Assembly: GCA_900551855.1 (NCBI GenBank)
Contig: URXM01000002.1
Coordinates: forward strand, 124,001-188,000
Direction of reading: 5' to 3'
Source: an uncultured Eubacteriales bacterium
Lineage (GTDB): Bacteria; Bacillota; Clostridia; Christensenellales; UBA1242
Length of the DNA: 64,000 bases
The translations under genes and the position numbers were made by a program. Shown piece after piece: positions 26,931 through 34,447 of this stretch. Below the pieces are notes generated by a model. The model was not told the origin of the DNA. It did no database searches and saw only the letters and a list, made by a program, of their open reading frames with translations. Position 1 is the stretch's first letter; each line of letters begins with the position of its first letter.

Positions 26931-27292
26931 CAACGCTTTTGTTGATGGCTATTTTTATTGTGGCTCTAGCTTTAACATTGGCTACATTCAAATATGTAAA
27001 TGGATCGCCAGAATTGTATGCAAAGAAGCGTGCCACAACTATTGCAACAATTGTGTTTGACCTTTTGGTTGTGATTTTGTTGCTTGCTTTTGGAATTAGT
27101 TCAAGCATCCCTTCAACTGTCATAAATGTTCTTTCTGCATTGATTATACTTGCATCAGCAGTATTGTACATTGTTGACTTGTGTTTAGAGAAAAAGCGTG
27201 TTGAAAAAGTAAACAAAGACGCTGTTGCAGAACCTACAGAAGTTAAAGAAGAAAAACCTGTAGTTGAAGAAAAAACAGAAGAAAAGAAATAA
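26909..27292 (+). CDS. Multi-pass membrane protein, 3' part of a frameshifted gene
   Basis: 127 residues starting formally at GTG 26909. Three hydrophobic helices (about residues 3-25, 43-62 and 66-86) are followed by a Glu/Lys/Val-rich cytoplasmic tail. Function unknown. There is no ribosome site before GTG; the helices continue naturally from the upstream fragment 26778-26930 after a single-base frame change, so the real protein probably starts at 26778. A terminator follows at 27311. Confidence 0.6.
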   Translation: MVAYVVLTTLLLMAIFIVALALTLATFKYVNGSPELYAKKRATTIATIVFDLLVVILLLAFGISSSIPSTVINVLSALIILASAVLYIVDLCLEKKRVEKVNKDAVAEPTEVKEEKPVVEEKTEEKK

Positions 27293-27310
27293 ATATTGTT
27301 TAAACAAAAA

Positions 27311-27340
27311 AGATAGTGCAAATAAGCATTATCTTTTTTT
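27311..27340 (+). terminator. Terminator of the frameshifted membrane gene
   Basis: AGATAGTGC / GCATTATCT stem (one G-T pair), six-base loop, then seven T. Confidence 0.8.
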
Positions 27341-27363
27341 CTTTTGTTATACTTTATATAAAA

Positions 27364-27395
27364 CAAAAAAGCATACAAAACTGTATGCTTTTTCT
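27364..27395 (-). terminator. Terminator of tRNA-Ala
   Basis: AAAAAGCATACA / TGTATGCTTTTT stem with AAAC loop, three bases from the tRNA 3' end. On the minus strand it is followed by TTTTTTGTTT. Confidence 0.8.
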
Positions 27396-27398
27396 TTT

Positions 27399-27475
27399 TG
27401 GTGGAGATAGACGGACTCGAACCGTCGACCCCCTGCTTGCAAGGCAGGTGCTCTAGCCAACTGAGCCATACCCCC
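27399..27475 (-). tRNA. tRNA-Ala (anticodon TGC), CCA encoded
   Basis: Minus strand cloverleaf: acceptor GGGGGTA/TATCTCC (two G-T pairs), D-arm GCTC...GAGC, anticodon stem CCTGC/GCAGG with loop CTTGCAA (anticodon TGC), T-arm GACGG/CCGTC with loop TTCGAGT, discriminator A, encoded CCA (27399-27401). Confidence 0.95.
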
Positions 27476-27487
27476 ATATGCCCTAAA

Positions 27488-27516
27488 ATATTAGCACATT
27501 TTAGAGCTATTGTCAA
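27488..27516 (-). promoter_or_regulatory. Promoter of tRNA-Ala
   Basis: Minus strand TTGACA (27511-27516), 17 bases, TAATAT (27488-27493), 12 bases before the tRNA. Confidence 0.7.
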
Positions 27517-27562
27517 CAAATTTTAAAAAATATTTCCAAGACAAACAAAATTATATTGAAAA

Positions 27563-27949
27563 TTAAACTTGAAATTCTGATATACGAACATTGTTGAGTT
27601 TTCTTTGTTCTTCAATAAGGTTAGAGAAGATTTCTCTTACTTGGAAAGGATTTTTTACATTTCTAAGAACAAAATGAGGAGTGCTTTCATCGTTGCTTAA
27701 CAATGTCACATTTCCTGTGTTAAACAATTTTCCTGCAAGTGATTGATGCAAAGAAATATCGTATATTCTATACAAGTTGATTTCATTTACAGAAGAATAT
27801 AAAAGTCCAATGTTTGAAAATACTTTTATCCATTGTCCTGGTTTTCTTACAAGATAATAACGAGTAAATGACAATGGCATTCCACACCATCTTTTTCTAT
27901 CGTGCCAAAGAAGTTCTGTTCCTTCTCCAAATTTTCTCTCTACGTTCAT
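27563..27949 (-). CDS. Bacterial PH-like domain protein
   Basis: A 128-residue soluble protein. The pattern RYYLVRKPGQWIKVFSNIGLLYSSVNEINLYRIYDISLHQSLAGKLFNTGNVTL is that of bacterial PH domains (YdbS/YdbT-like, DUF304), where the IRDI-like strand and a short glycine turn are typical. Here the domain stands alone, without the membrane helices often attached to it, and the C-terminus holds a helix. Role unknown; such domains are usually membrane-associated scaffolds. AGGAG nine bases before ATG 27949 sets the start (an upstream TTG is too close to the site). Confidence 0.7.
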   Translation of the reverse strand: MNVERKFGEGTELLWHDRKRWCGMPLSFTRYYLVRKPGQWIKVFSNIGLLYSSVNEINLYRIYDISLHQSLAGKLFNTGNVTLLSNDESTPHFVLRNVKNPFQVREIFSNLIEEQRKLNNVRISEFQV

Positions 27950-28035
27950 ATACAAATCTCCTTTATAATCCTATTTTACAATAAAAAAACAAAAAAGTAA
28001 ACATAATTTTGAAATATTATTTTCCCAATTTAAAA

Positions 28036-28069
28036 ATAAAAAAGAGTTCTCAAAAATAGAGAACTCTTT
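28036..28069 (-). terminator. Terminator of the Cys-rich miniprotein gene
   Basis: AAAGAGTTCTC (28041-28051) with GAGAACTCTTT (28059-28069), seven-base loop; on the minus strand it is followed by a T-rich run. Confidence 0.8.
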
Positions 28070-28086
28070 AAAACTATGTGAGCAAA

Positions 28087-28299
28087 CTATTTGCAGTTGC
28101 AACCACCACAGTTTGAAAGCAAAATTAAGAACAAGAGAGTTCCGCAGTCAATGCAGATTTCTCCGCCTTTCATTCCGCCAAAACCACATCCGCAGTTTTG
28201 TAAAAGCAAAAGTAAGAAGATAAGTGAGCAGGTGTCCATTCCGCATCCGCCACATTCTCTACCTACATCGCCACAATTAGAGCCTCCAAAAAAGTTCAT
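28087..28299 (-). CDS. Cys/Gly-rich small membrane protein
   Basis: 70 residues, 10 of them Cys, with two similar units: a Cys/Gly patch, then a Leu/Ile-rich hydrophobic run (LIFLLLLLQNCG; LLFLILLSNCGG). This internal duplication with Cys at each hydrophobic edge resembles small Cys-rich proteins seen in Clostridia, sometimes linked to spores, but I cannot name a family. GGAGGC six to seven bases before ATG 28299 and a terminator immediately after support a real, single-gene unit over the overlapping plus-strand frame, which lacks a ribosome site. Confidence 0.7.
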   Translation of the reverse strand: MNFFGGSNCGDVGRECGGCGMDTCSLIFLLLLLQNCGCGFGGMKGGEICIDCGTLLFLILLSNCGGCNCK

Positions 28300-28552
28300 T
28301 TGTGCCTCCTATTAAATTTATCTTTATGTACGACTTTTATGTGCTTTAAGTTTTTGTTGCACATTACAATGTATTAAAATTCATTTAAAAATGTTAATTA
28401 TATATAAACTTATTTATGCATATTTTCATAAAAATGGTTGAAAATAAAAAAGAAGGTGGCTTATTGAAAAGTGTGAAAATTTTATCAAAATTATCTGACA
28501 AAATTTTGGTCATCATGTTAATCTTGTATTGATCTGAAAAAAGGAGGAAAAA

Positions 28553-29113
28553 ATGAAAAGTTTAAGTATGAAAAAAGTAATGTCAATTTTGGCTTGCATG
28601 GTTATGGTTCTTGTGGGAGGAGTTCTTCTTGCTTCTTGCGGTGAAACAAAAACAAACAACGATGTTGTTGCAACTCCAACAGACAAGGTCGTTGATTTTG
28701 GTGGAAGAATAGATTGGAAAAATGCTGAAGATTTGAAACTTACATACCTTGGAGACAACAACTACAAAGCTGAAGGCTCAGCAGCAATTATGTCTGCAGA
28801 ACAAGGAGCTGCTTGGGGCTGTGATGAAGGTTCTATGTATGTTATTCTCAGCATCAAAATGGAAACTGGTGCAACATTAAAAACAGGTTGGAGAACTTCT
28901 GCGGACGAAGAATTTGGTAAAGGAGAAGGAAGCAACAAGGACTATTCTGGAACGGAAGGAGTGAAAGAATTTGTTTTGGGACTTTCTAATGGTTCAACAC
29001 CAACTCACACAGAAAATCCAGTTTGGAGATGTGAAGTTACAAACCCAGTTGAAGAAGGAGAAACTCCAACAACAGTTGTTTTCACAATCGACTTTTCTGC
29101 ACTTTATGAATAA
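28553..29113 (+). CDS. Small lipoprotein, unknown function (186 aa)
   Basis: A lipoprotein signal with lipobox LASC (Cys29) is followed by an Asn/Thr linker and a compact acidic domain of about 140 residues rich in Trp, Gly and Thr. The domain looks beta-rich (VDFGGRIDWKNAEDLKLTYLG, MYVILSIKMETG, VVFTIDFSALYE), perhaps a small carbohydrate- or ligand-binding module; not identified. AGGAGG six bases before ATG. Its signal peptide is nearly the same as that of the next gene. A terminator separates the two. Confidence 0.75.
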   Translation: MKSLSMKKVMSILACMVMVLVGGVLLASCGETKTNNDVVATPTDKVVDFGGRIDWKNAEDLKLTYLGDNNYKAEGSAAIMSAEQGAAWGCDEGSMYVILSIKMETGATLKTGWRTSADEEFGKGEGSNKDYSGTEGVKEFVLGLSNGSTPTHTENPVWRCEVTNPVEEGETPTTVVFTIDFSALYE

Positions 29114-29125
29114 AACAAAAATTAT

Positions 29126-29157
29126 AAAAAGTATGTCAATCCGACATACTTTTTTTG
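29126..29157 (+). terminator. Terminator between two lipoprotein genes
   Basis: AAAAAGTATGTC / GACATACTTTTT stem with five-base loop and seven T. The T-run runs into the -35 of the next promoter. Confidence 0.85.
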
Positions 29158-29183
29158 TATTATTTGTCCTTTTGTGTTATCAT
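29155..29183 (+). promoter_or_regulatory. Promoter of the second lipoprotein gene
   Basis: TTGTAT (29155-29160, overlapping the terminator tail), 17 bases, TATCAT (29178-29183). Confidence 0.5.
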
Positions 29184-29204
29184 AAAAATATGGAGGAGAA
29201 TAAG

Positions 29205-30491
29205 ATGAAAAAGATATTATCAATCATGGCTTGTTTCATGTTTGTGCTTGTTGGGGGAATTGCTTTGTCTGCTTGTGGAAATGGGAACAAAATTACAAAA
29301 GAACAACTGATTGATTATTTGTCGGGAGATGGTGTTGTTTCAGAGTTTGATGGCTATGAGTTGAACAGTGTTATTGGGAATATGGAAATAAACGCTACAG
29401 TTGTTTCAAATGGGGAAACATTGAATGCGAAGATTGTTTATCCTGGTGCACTTCAATCTTCAAGAAATGGAACAATATATATAAAAGACAATGTTGTTTA
29501 TTTTACTACTGCAGAGCATAAATATTATATGGGAATAGATAATTATAACGAAGCGGTAGACAACATAAATGATATCATAAATTATGACGGCGATTTGACT
29601 GACTCTATTATATCTTTTGTCAATGGAGGAATTGATGGAAAGTTGACAATAACCAAGAAATCAAATGGTGAAAATGTCGCTTTCAAATTAAGTAATACGC
29701 TTGAAGTTGGGGAAAATAAAACAATAAGCACTGTTGAGTTGAAATATACAAGCAACAAATTGAAGTCTTTTTCATTGATAACAATCTCTCATGATGTTGT
29801 TATAACAAATATCTCTCTCAATGAATTTGTTGGCAATATTGATTTTCCGGACTTTTCAGATTATGAAGCCTTTTCAAATGTTGAAACGGTTGATTTGGAA
29901 GAAGTAAACAACTATTTAAACAAATTAAACAGCACATGGACTTCTTATGAAGTTTTTGATGGCATTTGTCAAAATGTTAAATATGATGCAAAAGTCTCTC
30001 TTGTTGATGAAAAACTTCAAGTGGAAGTTATAGCAGAAAACGGATTTAAAATCTATTTGAAAGACAATGTAGTTTATTTTGATAATGGAACAAAAAAAAT
30101 CAAGGCGAAATTCAATGGACTCGGGTATTTTGATGTTGATGATGTAAATTTTGGAGAAGCATATGATTTTATTTCAAGTGCCGTAGTTGTTGAGGATGAT
30201 GTAAACAGTGTTTTCAATTCTACATTTATAACTGGCGAACTTAAATATGTGGAAGAAATGGTTTCTTCTGGATACTGTAAAGCTAAGATTGAGATGAGCA
30301 AAGATGCTGATTTGACTACATTTGTGATTTCTTTGTCTTATGGAGATGAGACTTCATCAAGAACACTTATGTTTGATGCAACAAAACTTTTGGAATATTC
30401 TGCAGAAACTGTTGATGGAATAACTTCATTTGTTTATTCAAATGTTGCAATTGAATTCCCAGATCTTTCAGAATATGTTGAAGTTGTTTAA
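29205..30491 (+). CDS. Lipoprotein with two similar halves, unknown function (428 aa)
   Basis: Lipobox LSAC (about Cys25) after a signal peptide almost copied in the gene before. The mature protein has two similar halves, each with the phrase YIKDNVVYF or YLKDNVVYFDNG, a preceding IDYLSGDGVVSEFDGYELN- or LNSTWTSYEVFDGI-like stretch, and a following charged helix, so it is an internal duplication of a roughly 190-residue beta-rich unit, reminiscent of LolA/LppX-like carriers, although that is only a resemblance. GGAGGAG six bases before ATG 29205; the open frame above it has no such site. Confidence 0.75.
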   Translation: MKKILSIMACFMFVLVGGIALSACGNGNKITKEQLIDYLSGDGVVSEFDGYELNSVIGNMEINATVVSNGETLNAKIVYPGALQSSRNGTIYIKDNVVYFTTAEHKYYMGIDNYNEAVDNINDIINYDGDLTDSIISFVNGGIDGKLTITKKSNGENVAFKLSNTLEVGENKTISTVELKYTSNKLKSFSLITISHDVVITNISLNEFVGNIDFPDFSDYEAFSNVETVDLEEVNNYLNKLNSTWTSYEVFDGICQNVKYDAKVSLVDEKLQVEVIAENGFKIYLKDNVVYFDNGTKKIKAKFNGLGYFDVDDVNFGEAYDFISSAVVVEDDVNSVFNSTFITGELKYVEEMVSSGYCKAKIEMSKDADLTTFVISLSYGDETSSRTLMFDATKLLEYSAETVDGITSFVYSNVAIEFPDLSEYVEVV

Positions 30492-30518
30492 ATTAAAAAT
30501 AGGATATAAAAAGATTAA

Positions 30519-30557
30519 AAAAGGATAATGCTTGTGGCACTATCCTTTATTTTTTGT
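30519..30557 (+). terminator. Terminator after the 428-aa lipoprotein gene
   Basis: AAAGGATAATG / CACTATCCTTT stem (one mismatch) followed by ATTTTTTGTTTTTG, between converging genes. Confidence 0.75.
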
Positions 30558-30573
30558 TTTTGTGTTTTATAAA

Positions 30574-31365
30574 TTATTTGTTTTTATATTTCTTTTTAAA
30601 TTTTTGTTGGTGTTCCCAAATGGACATAACCATGCTGTGTGGACAGAGTTTAACAAGTGGAAGTTGTGCTTTTGATTTGAAACCATACAAAACAACTTCT
30701 TTGCGTTTGAGAGCTCCTTTCATTGCTCTTTTGATCACTTTTTCAGGTGGATACATTGTGGCGAAGTGGGTGATCACTGCATCTTTTGCGTTTGTTTTTG
30801 TAGCTCTGTCAAAAAATGCTGTTTTTGTCCAATATGGGCAAAGACAAGTCACGCTGATTTTCTTTGATTTAAGCTCTCTGTTCAATGCTCTTGCATAAGA
30901 AAGAACATACGCTTTACTTGCACCATAAACAGACATATAAGGAGTTGGCTGAAACGCTGCCATTGAAGCGATTTCAACAATTCTTCCACCTTTTGGCATA
31001 AATGGAATTGCTACGAGTGTGAGATGAGTCAAAGCCTTGCAGTTTAGGTCAATCATGCCAAGTTGTGCAGGAATTGAGATTTCATCATATCTTCCAAACT
31101 TTGCATAACCACTTGCATTGACAAGCCATTCAACTTCTGCTTCTTCTGATTTTAATGCTTCTTCCAATTTTGGGAAGCTTTCATCTTTTGTCAAGTCTAA
31201 ATCAAAAAATTTGAAAGGAGTTTTAAGCTCTTTTTTCATATTTTCAACTTCTTCAGTGTAAAGAGCAATTCCCCAAATTTCGTCCAAACCGAGTTTGTCA
31301 ATTTCAAAACAGAAGCGTCTGCCCATTCCTGATGAAGCACCTGTGACTAATGCTATTTTTTTCAT
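30574..31365 (-). CDS. Short-chain dehydrogenase/reductase
   Basis: A 263-residue classical SDR: nucleotide-binding TGASSGMG (residues 8-15), NASG (83-86), catalytic Ser134, Tyr147 and Lys151 in YGASK. It should reduce a carbonyl or oxidise an alcohol with NAD(P)H; the substrate is not evident. The acidic-residue pattern after strand 2 (FDLDLT) is typical. The C-terminus is basic. GGAGGG five bases before ATG 31365. A perfect hairpin sits just upstream of the ribosome site (31379-31405). Divergent from the ESCRT-like operon. Confidence 0.9.
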   Translation of the reverse strand: MKKIALVTGASSGMGRRFCFEIDKLGLDEIWGIALYTEEVENMKKELKTPFKFFDLDLTKDESFPKLEEALKSEEAEVEWLVNASGYAKFGRYDEISIPAQLGMIDLNCKALTHLTLVAIPFMPKGGRIVEIASMAAFQPTPYMSVYGASKAYVLSYARALNRELKSKKISVTCLCPYWTKTAFFDRATKTNAKDAVITHFATMYPPEKVIKRAMKGALKRKEVVLYGFKSKAQLPLVKLCPHSMVMSIWEHQQKFKKKYKNK

Positions 31366-31378
31366 TTTTACCCTCCAA

Positions 31379-31405
31379 CAAGTTTCATTTTTGTTGAGAA
31401 ACTTG
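31379..31405 (-). repeat. Leader hairpin before the SDR gene
   Basis: CAAGTTTC (31379-31386) and GAAACTTG (31398-31405), eight perfect pairs with an 11-base loop, ending about three bases before the GGAGGG ribosome site on the minus strand. Could be a protein operator or an mRNA-stabilising stem. Confidence 0.45.
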
Positions 31406-31484
31406 ATTTACATTTATATTTTATCATTATTGCCAGAATTTTAGCAAAGAAAATCCATAAAATTCAGTTAATTTCTCTTGTTTG

Positions 31485-31514
31485 TTGACTTTTGAAAAAT
31501 ATTCTTGATATAAT
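31485..31514 (+). promoter_or_regulatory. Promoter of the ESCRT-like/TIR operon
   Basis: TTGACT (31485-31490), 18-base spacer, TATAAT (31509-31514). I see no further strong promoter or terminator until 39427, so the seven genes are probably one transcript. Confidence 0.65.
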
Positions 31515-31555
31515 CAATATGAATAATTATATCTTATAGATTAGAAGGGGATTAA

Positions 31556-32398
31556 ATGGAGCAAAACATTATCACTTTTACAGGAAACAATCAAAAATTG
31601 TTGTCAAGATATATAATTGAAAAACTTGATCCAAAATTGACACTTATTGTGCCTGAAACTCACAATGCAATTTTGATTAAAGATGGTCAAATGCTTCAAA
31701 CCTTATCTTCTGGAAAATATTTAATCAGCAAATTTGTTGATTTGAAAACAGAAGCAGATTCTGCACTTGAAATTTTGTTTATGTCAAAAACAGCAAAACT
31801 TAAACTGCTTTGGGGAACTCCACAAAAACTTATTATGTATGACAACTTGTTGCAAGAAAATTATCGAGTTGGCATGAGCGGAGATTTTGAAGTCCAGGTA
31901 GGCGATCCAAGAAAATGCTTCTTATACCTTGTAGGAGCTTCCGAAGATTTGACTTCTGATGCTCTTCAAGACAGATTGATGTCAAATGTTGTTTCGGTGC
32001 TCGAAACAGTTGTTGTAGATTATGTAGAAACAAACAAAGTGTTGTTTAATCAAATTTCTCTTTGCAAAAAAGAGATTGCTTCAAAAGTTTTGAGCAAGTT
32101 GAGCCAAAAACTGATGAACGAATATGGTATTGCGGTTTTTTCTTTCAATATTGCAAACATTATTATTGATGATGAAGACAGAGAAAAGTTGGAGAAAGAA
32201 TACAAACAATTAAAGAAGACAGAAGACTTTATCTGCAGAAATTGTGGAGCGGTGCTAAAAGAAAACGACAAGTTCTGTTCTGTTTGTGGGAAGAAAGTTG
32301 AGATATCCAAAAAATGTCCAAAGTGCTTTGCAGAGAATGCCGATGATGCAAAGTTCTGCTCAAGTTGTGGAGCAAAACTGTCAAATGAGGAGGAGTAA
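31556..32398 (+). CDS. SPFH/Band-7 protein with double zinc ribbon (YdjI-like)
   Basis: 280 residues. Residues 25-215 match the SPFH-type 'virion core protein' family that includes Bacillus YdjI: VPETHNAILIKDGQ near the start, then the SGKYLI and MSGDFEVQVGDPRKCFLYLVG strands and a long helix. The C-terminus has four CxxC pairs (CRNC, CSVC, CPKC, CSSC), two zinc ribbons. YdjI lies in the pspA-ydjGHI envelope-stress operon and is tied to membrane localisation of PspA. Here it heads an operon with ESCRT-III-like proteins, a parallel arrangement. GAAGGGG lies seven bases before ATG. Likely a membrane-microdomain scaffold. Confidence 0.8.
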   Translation: MEQNIITFTGNNQKLLSRYIIEKLDPKLTLIVPETHNAILIKDGQMLQTLSSGKYLISKFVDLKTEADSALEILFMSKTAKLKLLWGTPQKLIMYDNLLQENYRVGMSGDFEVQVGDPRKCFLYLVGASEDLTSDALQDRLMSNVVSVLETVVVDYVETNKVLFNQISLCKKEIASKVLSKLSQKLMNEYGIAVFSFNIANIIIDDEDREKLEKEYKQLKKTEDFICRNCGAVLKENDKFCSVCGKKVEISKKCPKCFAENADDAKFCSSCGAKLSNEEE

Positions 32399-32800
32399 AT
32401 GATAGCAGTTTATATTATAATTTTGTTGGCTGTTGTTGGACTTGCAGTGTTTTACATTTGCAGAGAATACATCAAAAAACCAGAAAATGAAGAAGGAAGT
32501 CGTGGAGTTGTAAAAAACAAAAAAAATATTGAAAAAATGGTGGCAAATGTTGAAAGCATACTTGTTTATGCAAACGGCAATGACGAGTTGTGCAATCGTT
32601 TAGTTGAAGTAAAAGACAACATCAGATTTTTCAATCCTACAACAAATCCAAAAGTTTTGTTGACAGATACAAAAATTGCAAACAAACTTGATGACTTGAA
32701 AATTATGGTTGCAAAAGACAACACACAAGAAACTTGCTTTAGAGTTTTGGAAGAGATTGAAGCATACATTGTTCAAAGAAAAAAGGATGAAATTGACTAA
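32399..32800 (+). CDS. Membrane-anchored helical protein (133 aa)
   Basis: One N-terminal membrane helix (about residues 2-21), then a charged linker and a helical cytoplasmic domain with no recognised family. The start codon follows the previous stop directly (TAAATG) with GGAGGAG just before, so translation is coupled. It ends in a one-base overlap with the next gene. Position within the operon suggests a membrane anchor or adaptor for the ESCRT-like proteins; that is inference. Confidence 0.65.
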   Translation: MIAVYIIILLAVVGLAVFYICREYIKKPENEEGSRGVVKNKKNIEKMVANVESILVYANGNDELCNRLVEVKDNIRFFNPTTNPKVLLTDTKIANKLDDLKIMVAKDNTQETCFRVLEEIEAYIVQRKKDEID

Positions 32801-33159
32801 TGAAAAGAACTTATCAAACTTCTGCTGATTTGCCAGAAAGCGAACAGGTGAAAACTTTGAACGAACTTAAACTTGGCTATTTGAATTTGAGCGACGGAAT
32901 GTTTGAACAAGCAAAAGTCAACTTTCTTCTTGCTCTTCAATATGACAGCAAATGTGCAGATGCTTATTGGGGATTGATGCTTGTCAAGTTTCAAATAAAA
33001 AATGAAGACGAGTTATATTCCAATCCAAATACATATAAAAGTGCGGTTTATCTTCCAGAATATGAAAAAGCAATTGAATATGCTGAAGAAAATCAAAGAA
33101 AAAAATATGAAGATTTGTTGGACAGAATCTATAAGATCAACGAAGGAGACAATTATTGA
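32800..33159 (+). CDS. TPR-like helical protein (119 aa)
   Basis: The stretch LNELKLGYLNLSDGMFEQAKVNFLLALQYDSKCADAYWGLML is a tetratricopeptide-type helix pair with the usual A, Y and G/A spacing, and a second pair (YEKAIEYAEENQRKKYEDLLDRI) follows. It is a probable protein-protein adaptor. No signal or membrane segment. The first base overlaps the preceding stop (TAATG). The downstream gene uses its own AAAAGGAG. Confidence 0.7.
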   Translation: MKRTYQTSADLPESEQVKTLNELKLGYLNLSDGMFEQAKVNFLLALQYDSKCADAYWGLMLVKFQIKNEDELYSNPNTYKSAVYLPEYEKAIEYAEENQRKKYEDLLDRIYKINEGDNY

Positions 33160-33191
33160 TTTTTTGAAATCAATATGCAAAAGGAGCAAAT

Positions 33192-33806
33192 ATGTGGTGG
33201 CCATTTAGAAGAAACAAATTTAAAAATTTGAATAGAGAGGATCTTGTCAATTCTATTTGCGAACTTGAAAGACAAGAACGCACTGCCGAAGCAGAAGTTT
33301 ATCAAAAGATAAAAGAGATTGATGCTTTGGTTGATAAAGGCAAGAAAGAGAAAAACAGAGAGTTGCAACTTTTCTATGCAAAGAAAATCAGTCATCTCAA
33401 TGAAGAAAAGCAAACTTGTATGGAAAGAGGAATGTATTTGTTGTATAACATCAGGCTTATGAACAAACTTAAAGATGCATACGACAGCAACACATTTTTC
33501 AAGACTCAAACAAAAGTGCCTTTAAGTGAATTGTTGCAAGACCAAAAGAGATTGGCAAAGTTTTTGAATAAAGCACTTGAAACAAGAATTTCTTCCGAAG
33601 ACGTTTTGACAAGTGCGGACGAACTTTTCAACGAAGTTCAATCTGCTTATGATGTAAGTCAACCAATTTATGGAGTTGGAAAAAACGAAGAAGAAATTTT
33701 GAGTATGTTTGAAAAAGAAAATCAGTTAAACGATGAGCAAGAACTCATGGAAGACAAAGAAAAGTCAGAACCAATAAAAAAGAAAAAGATGAAGATGGAG
33801 GAATAA
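33192..33806 (+). CDS. Basic coiled-coil protein, possible ESCRT-III/Snf7-like subunit
   Basis: 204 residues. A basic, Trp-containing N-terminus (MWWPFRRNKF) precedes two long amphipathic helices making a probable hairpin (about residues 15-95), then shorter helices, an acidic stretch and a Lys-rich tail. Charge (basic front, acidic back), length and helix layout are those of ESCRT-III proteins, which polymerise on membranes. Sequence similarity is weaker than for the next gene, so it may be only a coiled-coil partner. AAAGGAG six bases before ATG; three bases separate it from the next gene. Confidence 0.6.
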   Translation: MWWPFRRNKFKNLNREDLVNSICELERQERTAEAEVYQKIKEIDALVDKGKKEKNRELQLFYAKKISHLNEEKQTCMERGMYLLYNIRLMNKLKDAYDSNTFFKTQTKVPLSELLQDQKRLAKFLNKALETRISSEDVLTSADELFNEVQSAYDVSQPIYGVGKNEEEILSMFEKENQLNDEQELMEDKEKSEPIKKKKMKMEE

Positions 33807-33809
33807 AAA

Positions 33810-34415
33810 ATGGCTTGGTTTAAATCTAAACAACAAAAAGAAATCGAAAAGAAGATGTTGATTAAAAGAACAATCAACTCAATGAACAAACAGATCAATC
33901 GTTTGGAAGATCAAAAACAAGTGTTTATTGATGCTGCAAAGAGAGCAAAACTTAAAGGGCTTGATGCACAATTCAATTTGGCTTTGAGCGGTTATAAAAT
34001 GACTGTTCAACAACAAAAGAGAGCACAAGAGATGCTTTTAAACTTTGAAATCACTGCACAAATGAAAGATGTCACAATGATGACTTCAGAGTTTTTGCGT
34101 GGAATGAGTGACATAAGCAAGGAAATGACAAAACTTGCAGATGCAAAAGAATTTGCCAAGATTCAAGCTCAATTTGAAGAAGCTATGGCTGCCGTTGAAA
34201 CTCAAACAGATCAAATGGACAACTTTATGGAAATGAGTCAAGAAACTTTCTACAATCAAGGTGTTGACAAGAGTGGAAAGCAAATGTCTGATGAAGAACT
34301 TGAAAAGTTTATTATGGAACAAGCTTCTCAAGACGAATTGTCAAGCGAAAACATTGACAAAGAGATGGAAGAAGTTAGAAAGAAAATCGAATCTGAAACA
34401 TCAAGCAAAGAATAA
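33810..34415 (+). CDS. ESCRT-III/Snf7-like protein (Vps2/Vps24-type layout)
   Basis: 201 residues, all helical. The N-terminus MAWFKSKQQKEIEKK is basic and amphipathic. It is followed by a long helix 1-helix 2 hairpin (about 18-100; INRLEDQKQVFIDAAKRAK, then VQQQKRAQEMLLNFE), a third segment MTSEFLRGMSDISKEMTKLAD, and an acidic tail region FEEAMAAVETQTDQMDNFMEMSQETF. Order and residue pattern follow eukaryotic CHMP2/Vps24 (a basic hairpin, then 'V-KGM--M-K', then acidic F-x-x-x-x-E-x-x-D-x-M). The next gene is a Vps4-like ATPase, the partner that remodels ESCRT-III. AGGAGG lies just before ATG. PspA/Vipp1 are known bacterial ESCRT-III relatives, but this protein looks closer to Snf7 by eye. 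Confidence 0.7.
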   Translation: MAWFKSKQQKEIEKKMLIKRTINSMNKQINRLEDQKQVFIDAAKRAKLKGLDAQFNLALSGYKMTVQQQKRAQEMLLNFEITAQMKDVTMMTSEFLRGMSDISKEMTKLADAKEFAKIQAQFEEAMAAVETQTDQMDNFMEMSQETFYNQGVDKSGKQMSDEELEKFIMEQASQDELSSENIDKEMEEVRKKIESETSSKE

Positions 34416-34447
34416 TTTTCAATTAGTTTTATATAGGGGTTTTATCC

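Noticed and set aside
26917..27519. 200-residue minus-strand frame covering tRNA-Ala
   Set aside because: It reads through the tRNA, its terminator and the antisense of a membrane protein gene; no ribosome site.
28091..28315. Plus-strand Pro/Lys-rich frame opposite the Cys-rich miniprotein
   Set aside because: No ribosome site; the minus frame has GGAGGC and a terminator.
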